Origin: Plantago elongata
Taxonomy: Eukaryota > Streptophyta > Magnoliopsida > Lamiales > Plantaginaceae
Length of the DNA: 64,000 nt
Reading direction: 5' to 3'
NCBI GenBank assembly: GCA_036897095.1
Contig: JAYMSP010000236.1
Location: 1-64,000, forward strand
The notes under the pieces were generated by a model. It saw only the letters and a program-made list of their open reading frames with translations. It made no database searches and had not been told where the DNA came from. Positions within the stretch are counted from its first letter, which is position 1, and every line of letters begins with the position of its first letter. Shown one piece after another: positions 55,427 to 64,000 of the stretch. The translations under genes and the position numbers were made by a program.

Positions 55427-57276
55427 TAAGACCACTCCGAATGGGAGTGGTCAAGTTGTCGGCCGTCCCAACAGCTGGCTCCATGGCATCATGGCCCAAT
55501 AATCATATGCCGTTGGTGGTGGGTCAACGGCCATATGGCCATTTTCTTTTTTATTAATTTAGAGTTACATTAAAAAATAAAAAATCTTCAACGACTATAC
55601 TTTTTTGAATTCTTTAAATACAACCATTGTTAACTTCATTTCACCACACTTCATTTTATCCTTCTCATCTACTTCTTAAACTCAATACGCTAAAATGTCA
55701 ACTCCCAACTTCTAACATTCGAACTCCACCTCAAACACTCCAAGCACTCCGCAATTGAACACTCCACTGAATTACCAAGATCATACGACATACCAATTTT
55801 TGATGATGAATTATCGAATACCGGCCTTTTTAAAACAATACTACCCACAACTCCACGAAACACCAACCTACGATACTGTTGGAGCCTACAATCCATTTTC
55901 CCCCGAAAGTTCTAGGTTCGTTGATATGTCCCAACACATTCCAGACTCCGTTCCGGAGATTCAAACTTCACCACCACCACCACAAGTGGCAAACATAGGA
56001 AAGGGCAAGAAGAAAGCAAAGAAGAACGTGGGCACGTCCGATGTGGCAAGGGGAGCAGTCGATGATCCTAATGCAAAGCCGGGGAAGCACCTGACATTCT
56101 CTGAAGATGAGGATAGATCTCTCATCAAAATCTTCATGAGTTTGAGCGAGGATCCGATCAAAGGCACTAACTGGACGTATACCAACATGTTCACTAATGT
56201 GAAGAGGATTTGGGATCAAAACCTTAGAGATGGTCATCCACTAACCGGCCTCCGCAACCGAACTCCTAATTCACTACGTGGGAGATGGACTAGGATGAAG
56301 GAATAGGTCAACCACTTTGTCTCAACCTATGACAATGCGAATCGTGAAATTGGAGGTAAAAGTGGTCAAAATGAGGATGATGTTATCCGTATGGCAAAAA
56401 AAACTATACAAACAGAGGCACAATAACAAGTTCATTCTTGAACATTGTTGGCACAAGATAAGAGACTATCCACATTGACAAGCTCAAATGAATTTCTCAA
56501 GCTTCTCTGGCGCGCTGACTTACATAGTGCAACCGCATTTGGAGGTGAAGGTAATGAAGACGAACCTGTTGATGTTGAGGAAAGTGGTGGCGGGAGCGGT
56601 ACTAAAAGGGGTTTCGAGCAGAGTGATAATAGAAGTGAAGCAGTATCGAAGAGGCCTATAGGTCGTGATAAGGCGAAGGCCTTTCAAAAGAAAGGATGTA
56701 CTAGTGGATTTTCGACCATGGAAACTTTATCTCAATCATTCCAAGGAATGGACACAATTGAGGATGTAAGAAAGTAGGCAGTTTGAGCATAACATGATTC
56801 AAGTTGAGCGAGAGAGGATTGAAGCAATTCGACAGAAGTCCGAAAGGAAGTCTGAGGACGTTAGAACACTAGCTTCGAGCAACCATGAACAAACTAATTC
56901 CAAAAAATATGAAACGATGATTCGGCTAAGCGAGAACCCATCATTGACAATGGAGATGGGTATCCTGCAGAGCCTTGTTGTTTGTTTTCACTTTCAATCA
57001 TGTATTAGGACCGTAATATTGTTGTAACCGTTTGATTTCATCTTAATAAACTCTAAAACTTGTTTTAAAGATGCAATTTGATTAATTTCAATTTCCAACC
57101 ACTTTTAGAATATGTTAAACATGTTATAAAAAATATAAAATAATAAAAAAAAAATAAAAAAACATTATTTATTGTCATTCAGATGATTTATTGAATAAGA
57201 TTTTCAACTGCAGTAGTTATTACTAATAATGATCACTATTCACGATCATCCACTCGATCCATTAAAGTTGGTCTAA
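55427..57276 (+). mobile_element. PIF/Harbinger-type element carrying only the Myb-like ORF1
   Basis: TAA stands on both sides (55427-55429 and 57274-57276), the PIF/Harbinger target duplication. The left end GACCACTCCGAATGGGAGTGGTC is itself palindromic. The right end, reverse-complemented, is GACCAACTTTAAT, so only the first bases of the inverted repeats agree. Inside is a broken ORF1 and no DDE transposase. The size is about 1844 bp. Confidence 0.7.
55755..57027 (+). pseudogene. Harbinger ORF1 (Myb/SANT-like, NAM-associated C-terminus), broken
   Basis: The first frame (55755-56306) has a low-complexity N-terminus, a basic KGKKKAKK patch and a Myb/trihelix-like domain (HLTFSEDEDRSLIKIFMSL ... 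GRWTRMKE). It stops at 56304. The next frames carry RLSTLTSSNEFLKLLWRADL, GGGSGTKRGFEQS, KRPIGRDKAKAFQKK and ERERIEAIRQKSERKSED, which match the C-terminal region of proteins often misnamed 'glutathione S-transferase T3-like' in plant genomes. Family knowledge: this protein works with the transposase during PIF/Harbinger transposition. At least three stops separate the pieces. Confidence 0.8.
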
Positions 57277-57554
57277 CGGGATGAATGAAGTACACACTCA
57301 CACATGTGTTATGTGATTTCATGTTCAAAGATTTGAAATGCGTACGTACGCTTTTTGTTCCAAAAAATTACAGGTTTGACCTATCGGTTAGAAAATGGAT
57401 AATTTCGAAAGAATTGCGATCTCAAATGGTTTAATGTTTTAATGTCAATTTATCTTAAGTCAACTAATGATGTCTTGGGAATTAATCAATATCTAAATCG
57501 AGCTAGCTGTCGTGAAATTACTACTTTTATTGAATTTTATATATTTATCATTTT

Positions 57555-57770
57555 TAATTATTCTATCAAACTTTATACATAAAAGAAAAAAAAGTTACCC
57601 AACACTCATAAATAATAAACAATCTCAACTTTATATAAAAATTATACATTTTATCATTAAAAGTCCACTTTTCCTCAAGACCCCATCGTTTTTAATTTTT
57701 ATCATTACTTTAACTCTTCGCATAAAATTACATGTCAACTCTAATATATGATGTTTGATGGGACCCATGA
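57555..57770. mobile_element. Partial Stowaway-like MITE related to 35341-35590
   Basis: Shared words in the same order are AATAATAAACAATCTCAACTTTATATA (variant), ATTACTTTAACTCTTCGCAT and CTCTAATATATGATGTTTGATGGG. The terminal CTCC...GGAG repeats are eroded. Confidence 0.7.
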
Positions 57771-60061
57771 ATTACTACACTAATTGGCACGACTTTGGTC
57801 CATCAGTGATTAGTACACCCTAGTGGTTATTAGTGCACCCATTATTACTTCATTAAAAAATATCAATGAAATCTTTCAGAATCGACCGAATTAGCAAAGT
57901 TGTTCAGCCGGACAAATACATAATAAAAGATCAGACGTGCTTAAGAAATTACCCAACCAATTAATTTGTCCATCCCCAACATTTGACCGGATACACATTT
58001 GCAGGGCTGGTCAAGAGATATAGAGATCCCACATAAAATTTTAAAATTAATTTAAACTTATAAAATAAATTATAAATAATAAATATTTTATATAAAATTT
58101 AAATAAGTTTATAATAAAATAATATATACTTTAATACACAGTTTCATCTTCCCGTATTTTATTTTGGTCCATTAAAACTTATCTTCTCATCTATTAAATT
58201 GAAAATATATCTCCTACTTTATATTCTATCGTTCCTACTTTATTTACTTTTTCTCTATTTTATTGCCATCTCTACTTTATTATATTTTCTTTTAAAATTT
58301 ATGTCAGATCCGCAAAAAGATGAATTATGGACAAAGGGAGTACAAAATATATAACTCTAAAATATAACACTGCACGTTTTATTTGAAATAAAATCACATA
58401 ATATTAATTATTTATAACATAGTTTTATTTATATTTTAACTCCATATTAGTATCATGATACTAATTTTTAACTTTCTATTGTTATCATGATTCTAATTTC
58501 GGGGTGCTTAAAGAATTGAAGTATTGTGCTGATGAATATATTACATGTGCTTGAGGCTATTATTATCAAATTAACTTGAATCTCAACCCTATGTGATTAT
58601 ACTATCTATTTATATTAATATTCTAACACTCATCAGTCATCATATACATCGGAGTAAGAATTGAATTTATTGTGGATGGACAGGCGCTGACCCACACCAA
58701 AAATGAACTTTTTTTCAATTCGGAATTAGGCTCGTTTTGGGTTTCAGAAATCAGAAACAAAACTTCCTTCTTCGTTTATGGTCTAAGTGGCTCTGGCTCT
58801 CTCGATCTGCTGTTCTATTTGCTCCATCTGCTGTTCTATTAAAACTTTAATTTTAGTATGAGATGTTATGATGTCTGAGTTTTGCTATAAATTGATTTTT
58901 TTAATAGTTCGAGAAATTTATCTAATCCGTATTTTAAAAGATTCCTAAATCCGTCACTGTAGATGGAGAATCGAACCAGAAAACATGAGCCATTTACATT
59001 TATACTCCCAAATATATATAAATCAGATAAACTCGTAGTTCACATACCTGAAGATAAAGACGATGGTGAAGATACAAAGCAGGTGCCTATGAAGGGAAAA
59101 ACTAATTGAAGAATATGATTTGTTGCGCGGGATGCTGGGATTTTATAATCGTGAAACGATGCAGGTCAGAGACGAATCGATCGGGAATAGTTTAGGCATA
59201 GTACTATAGTAGAGTTTCGGTGGCTGGGGAAGAATTGCGGTGTTCCGGTTGAGGGGTGGATATGGATCTGCAATCGTTTGTCGAACCGGCAGGTTTCCCT
59301 TGGAAACAATAACACAATTACACAAGTGTAAAGATCGTAAAACGGGACACAACATCTCGTGGTTGTGGCGTCTTGGCGTTTGAATGATGCCGGAAGAGGC
59401 AATAATCGATGATGGAAAGAACACAATGTTTGAGAAAAGGAGATGAGAGGATGGGAAAACTGTAAAGTTGTTTTACATTTTTAAAAGTGGCAAAGACAAA
59501 CCGAGGTTTTTTATTATTATTTAAAAAAACTATTAATTGTAGTTTAGTTCAATTCCGATTAGAGTAGTTAAGACGAACGCCAAATGAAATATGACCACAA
59601 TAAAACACAACTCGTGCCTAGTATACCATCCCTCCAAACTCCAACCTATAAATCTCTAGTTTGAGGAACCATTGTACATATATGGTAAGTTGTATCACAT
59701 AATCAGATAGATCATCATGAGTTCATCCATCACCTATATAAACCTGGCATTTATTGAGATTCACTTGTCATTTATGAAGAAACTCACATGCAGAAAATGG
59801 TGTCTGAATTAGGTTTGGATAATTTCGAAAATAGATGGAAGTTACTCACCCGTTTAAATGAGAAATAAACAACCTGAAACTACATTAAGGAATCTAAGAT
59901 TACAGAATACACAAGCCAAGGCACAAGAAAACAAAAGTTACCAACAAATAATCAACTCCATTCCTACCTAAAACCCCAGTTTCAAGCTAAAATCATCCAA
60001 ACATCTTTACCAAGAAAAAAAAATGTAGTTTTTTCCTCAAATCGAACAGTAATTTTTTTTT
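57771..60061. other. AT-rich intergenic DNA with MITE fragments, and 3' flank of the WW-protein gene
   Basis: A Stowaway-like fragment lies at about 58160-58343 (ending GACAAAGGGAGTA). Minus-strand frames at 59143-59426 show no recognised domain. From about 59880 the sequence is probably the 3' untranslated region of the minus-strand gene that follows. Confidence 0.45.
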
Positions 60062-61028
60062 TCAAGAAGAACCATTTTCAGAGCGATCAAAGTGAATGAG
60101 TTGACCGGAGCATTTTGGGCAAATCTCATTCTGCTTAGGCACCATGTAATACATAAAGCACCCTTTGCATCCAGCCACCACCAGCACGGCCGAATTTGCA
60201 GCCGTTTCTCCGATCCCCTGACTCCCTTCCGCCACACTAAACTGCTCCCTCGAAGACGAAGGCGACGAATCACTCGACTCCTCGTCCTCGTCTTCTTCTT
60301 CGTCGCTCTCATCGGAAGAGAGATATTCATCAGCATTGATTCTTGGATCCTCACTCGTTCGCATTCCTGTCCTCCAATTTATGTAGTATATTTCCCCTGT
60401 CTGTTTCGCAACGAATAATTTGTCAATTGAAGAAAAAAAGATCGGTATGATACTCAGCTGAATTAGTCGCACGTATCATACATCAATGATTTTATTACTT
60501 TTAAAGACGAGTGTTCAGATGAATTAGTCGCGTTGATTAGTAGTATTACGTAACAAAAAATTTATTAGACAAATAGAATTAGAATGTTTGCAATAAACGG
60601 CAATTGGGGAAACCTGGACATAAATGAACACTAGAATTAATGGCGAGCGTAACGAAGCAAAGCAGATGTGGAGTAATAAATAAAGAAAGGAGAATTTTGG
60701 GGAGAAACAAGAAAGTCGTAATAATGCAAGATCTGTTAAAACCTGCATTTAATGAAAGGGAAAACCATAAATGAAGCTGAATTTAATTTTGTAATTTTGT
60801 GACCTATTTAATTGAGGAATTGAATTGTACCTTCAAATCAAGACATTGCTCCCAATGGTAAGGCAGTGATTCTGAGCAGAGCTCCACAGTAGGATCAGCT
60901 TCCTGCAAATTCTCCGGCGGAATTCCGGTGGTGTCGCCGTTGGTATGCTGGTGGTGGGTTGATAAGGAGCAGTTTTTAAGCGATTTTTCAAGGGAATCAG
61001 TGATGGTGGACATGTTAGGAGTTGCCAT
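60062..61028 (-). CDS. WW-domain and zinc-ribbon protein, CURLY FLAG LEAF 1 (CFL1)-like
   Basis: Two exons on the minus strand, 61028-60831 and 60400-60062, joined in phase 0, give 178 residues. Exon 1 encodes a polar N-terminus and the first half of a WW domain. The intron splits the WW domain (LPYHWEQCLDLK / TGEIYYINWRTGMRTSEDPR, about residues 55-86). An acidic Asp/Glu/Ser tract follows (about 91-115), then a putative zinc ribbon with CKGC and CPKC (GCKGCFMYYMVPKQNEICPKC) and GQLIHFD. Family knowledge: rice CFL1 and its Arabidopsis relatives are WW proteins that influence cuticle development by interacting with HD-ZIP IV factors such as HDG1. The canonical second WW tryptophan (before ExP) is a Ser here, so ligand binding may differ. 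I start at the first ATG (61028). The frame is also open upstream but has only a GTG there. The leader is CT-rich in transcript sense (61060-61125). Identity with CFL1 itself is likely but not certain. Confidence 0.85.
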
Positions 61029-63660
61029 TTTTTCTCCCAATCTCACCTAACAAAAAGTTGAGCTACCTAAAAAAGGAAGAAAGAATGAAGGAAGGAAAGG
61101 AAGAAGGAAAGAAAGGGAGAAAGGAGAATTTTGTTTTTGTGATTTTTCAAGAAAGCGAGAGAGACTCTTGGGTAGAAATCTATGTGCAGAAACCCGGGTT
61201 GGACCGGCCGAGATCCCGGTTGAATCGTAGTCAACCAACACGGGACGATGTAATTAGATCAGATAACAATAAAAACTGGGAGAGTCGATGGAGCCGGTTT
61301 TCCAAATCCTTTTTAACGATACGTTTGTACTTTGTAGTGTGCAAAACGCGATAAGATTTTAGTCTAATTTGAATTTGCAGAGAGGCGGAATAAAATCGTA
61401 TATATTAATATTTTTGTTGTGAAATGTTTGGATTACGGTATCGTAGATACGGAGATCCGGCAACTCATGGATGCAAATGGTTGCCTGAGTTTTTAGTGGA
61501 CGACGATGATATTGGTGGAAGGAGATTCTCGGTGATGATGCATTTAGTTGGTTTAAGATTATTGACTAGGGTTTTGACTACAAGAATTATGTTTTAGATT
61601 GTACAAGTACAAATATGGTTCATCAACATAACACTTGATAAAATTTTTTTCCCTTTTACTAACTCTCTTAAAGCCGTAACAATTTGACGAGTGAATTATG
61701 TGCTCTATTCGAATTTGAGTTTTATAAATATCGTATTTATTACTATGATGATTGAATACTTGGTAAATCATTATATTATATTATTTTAGTCTCAAATTTA
61801 ACCTCTCATATTTCATTTTGAAATATTTCTACTTTAACTTCTCATCCTTTTAATGGCAAACCTTCCAAAAACATTATTTAATCTATCTCATTTTCTTTTC
61901 ATATTCTACAACTTTATTTCATCTTTTTTATACTTTATTATCATTTCTCTATTTTATTTATTTTTCTCTTAAATTTTGTGTCCCGATACGCATGTAATTG
62001 AACTTGAATATAATAGGTATATGTTTGTATTTTCGACAATGAACTTGAGCTCGATAATAGTTCAAACTTCAAACTTAATGAGCTGAGTTGAAGCCTGAAG
62101 CCTACTCATCGGGACTTAAACTCGAAAAAATATTACATTATTTTAATAATTAGAAATGATACATCGAGTTAATTGCGGTGCCAATAAATTTTATAAATTA
62201 ATTATTATATCTACATGTCTAATCATATTTGATGTGACATACCTAAACTATATACATTAGTTTTTAAATATATTATAATCTGAGATTGATACTTTTCCAC
62301 TGTAGAGCTCTGGAAAATCGTGCTTAACAAATTTAATTAAACAAAAAAAATAAAAATATGAAAATGTTGACAACATTTTCAGTAATCATATTTCAAATCC
62401 ATTAAAGAATTAAAAATTAGTAAATAACGGTTGTAATTTGATCGAGAAGTGACAATTTTACATAGCAGATTTAAACCAGAAAGATAAATATATTTATGAT
62501 TTGAATAAAGCAAACATGTAGAATATTATTATCGATTGAAGAGGAAGTTAAGGTACATATGAGATGTCTTTTGAAATGCTTGATGTAGAAATGGATCCAA
62601 TAGTTTGTGGGGGTCGTTAGTTCGAGTCATATATACACCTATAGTTTTGTAGTCGTGATAATGTGCAGGTTAATCGGATATAGTTTTGTAGTCGTGATAA
62701 TGTGCAGGTTAATCGGAGTCTGATCTGAACACACACAATGATTCATACGAAAACAACAACTGGATAGACGAAGGATTGCATGTGGTGTGAGCAGAAAAAA
62801 ATTGAAATAGTATTTCTTAATATATAGTTGGTTGTTGGAGAATTGAAAAGAAGCACTAAACAAGTTGTAAAAGTGAAATGATACTTTAACAAGTAAAATG
62901 ATACTTTAACATGATAATATATAATGATTTTTAATAGCCGTTGCTAAAAAATAGAGAACAAGTACTAAATAATTTATAAAAGTGAAATAAAACATTTACA
63001 AGTAAAATTATACTTTTAAAGTCCATTAGAAGATTTATTATATTATTTACACTATCTGAATTTAAGGAATGAAATACTTGGATCGCATTAAACATCTGTT
63101 ACTCTATGTTTTGGTAATAATGTGCCATCCGAATATTGTTAGAATTGTCTTCAATGCCAATAAAGTTCTAATCTGAATCGAAATGTTGTCTTTCAAACAA
63201 TGATTTGATGTAACTTCATAATATAAATTTGTCAGCCATTTTTGATGAGTTATATATAGGCAATTTGTAAGAATAGTCGAGTTGAGAATATTAAACGACA
63301 AATAATGTAGCAAGATATGGAGTTTGTTGGATGTTGGATAATACAACAGTAGTGTAGTTTATTAGTGTAGTCATGTAGTGTATGTACGTAGTACAGTGCG
63401 AGAAAGATGCTTGTTGCTGTAACTGCAATATTTTGCTTTGAACAGAGAAAAAGGAGATTCTAGATGTTAAAGTAAAACAAAACAAAAAGCTGATCGAAAG
63501 AGAGAGGTCGTGCTACTATGTTTTCAGACACAGATAAGAGATTCCTTTTTCATAAATTAATTCATCAACAATGTCAAATATTGCCATACTTATTATATTC
63601 AACAATTACATTTGTAGCCCAGACCAGACATATTTTTAATTTCAAAGTTTGTTGATCGTG
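61029..63660. other. Promoter of the WW-protein gene and AT-rich intergenic DNA
   Basis: A polypurine run (on +) at 61075-61125 is the probable leader of the minus-strand gene. A Stowaway-like T-rich remnant lies around 61790-61990. At about 62588-62637 a stretch with GGGTCGTTAGTTCGAGTC resembles a SINE B box. No gene was recognised. Confidence 0.45.
62640..62718. repeat. 39-bp tandem duplication
   Basis: Two copies starting TATAGTTTTGTAGTCGTGAT and ending GCAGGTTAATCGGA follow each other directly at about 62640-62678 and 62679-62718. Confidence 0.85.
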
Positions 63661-63670
63661 GAAGAATTGA

Positions 63671-63827
63671 GGGGATGATTGACATGGCACTCAAATGATC
63701 ATTTAGATGTGATTTTGGTGAAATTGTATTTGGAATGGAATTGAAATAAAGTATTTAAAGTGTATTCTAGTCAAAATCATTATTCATCGAGTCAAATGGA
63801 ATATTTAAATGCTTGGTCAATCAACCC
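63671..63827 (+). mobile_element. Tourist-like MITE, copy 3
   Basis: The ends GGGGATGATTGACATGGCA and its partner (reverse complement GGGTTGATTGACCAAGCA) form good imperfect inverted repeats. The interior matches the copies at 37821 and 38222. A 3-bp target duplication is not exact (TGA on the left, TTA on the right). Confidence 0.75.
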
Positions 63828-64000
63828 TTAAGTGTTTATTTTGAATTTATCATCCGTAAGTTGATAAAATTTTACGAATATTTTATCATGATAAGTAGGG
63901 AGCAAATGGTATGATACATGTGTGAGTTGTGATTAGTTTATTTAAGTTATTATAAATTAACTGATTTGGCGACTTTACCACGTAAAAATGACTTTTAGTT

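Noticed and set aside
55755-57027. Host Myb/trihelix or GST-type gene
   Set aside because: Frames are interrupted by several stops and the block sits between TAA-flanked transposon ends.
59143-59426. Overlapping minus-strand frames of 86-93 codons
   Set aside because: Cys/Pro/His-rich text without a recognisable motif, and two frames compete. There is no splice partner and no promoter signal.

Overview
This window is nuclear DNA from a flowering plant. The evidence is intron-rich genes with AT-rich introns, plant-specific families (an ALE2-type receptor kinase, an MSI4/FVE-type WD40 protein, a CFL1-type WW protein), and typical plant transposon debris (L1-type LINEs, Ty1/copia remnants, Tourist-like, Stowaway-like and hAT MITEs). 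I infer a eudicot, possibly an asterid. The species cannot be read from the sequence.

Layout. Bases 1-33500 are gene-rich and all five genes lie on the + strand: (1) a 600-residue CWF19-like/CCCH zinc-finger protein (2561-7263); (2) a 1209-residue proline-rich ALE2-like receptor kinase in 21 exons (10441-17300); (3) a 78-residue TMEM258/OST5-type oligosaccharyltransferase subunit (18031-19870); (4) a 489-residue MSI4/FVE-type histone-binding WD40 protein (22331-28230); (5) a 638-residue transmembrane-nine (TM9SF/TMN) protein (30065-33468). I joined their exons by hand, and every junction keeps the reading frame. Bases 33500-43400 are transposon-dominated: copia remnants, MITEs and a long minus-strand LINE. 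A single-exon acidic protein of unknown function follows at 44177-44656. Bases 45000-60000 are again mostly repeats: Tourist-like and hAT MITEs, a very short SINE-like retroposon, a probable MULE holding a TAGTTTCATG minisatellite, a 5'-truncated LINE and a PIF/Harbinger derivative. The last gene, a WW-domain/zinc-ribbon CFL1-like protein, is on the minus strand at 61028-60062.

The genes do not form one pathway. They are independent housekeeping or developmental genes: RNA processing, cell-surface signalling, ER N-glycosylation, chromatin and flowering control, Golgi/endosomal membrane traffic, and cuticle/leaf development. The CWF19-like and kinase genes are neighbours here and, from memory, also in Arabidopsis (At5g56900 and At5g56890), which would be old microsynteny.

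No self-contained new system such as a defence island or biosynthetic cluster is visible. The most notable observations are gene-structure ones: an apparent U12-type AT-AC intron in the CWF19-like gene; tandem duplication of phase-1 mini-exons that lengthens the proline-rich ectodomain of the kinase; an intron of the MSI4-like gene built almost wholly of a repeat whose units begin with the same six bases that border both splice sites; and an exon of the OST5-like gene whose coding part is only the ATG.
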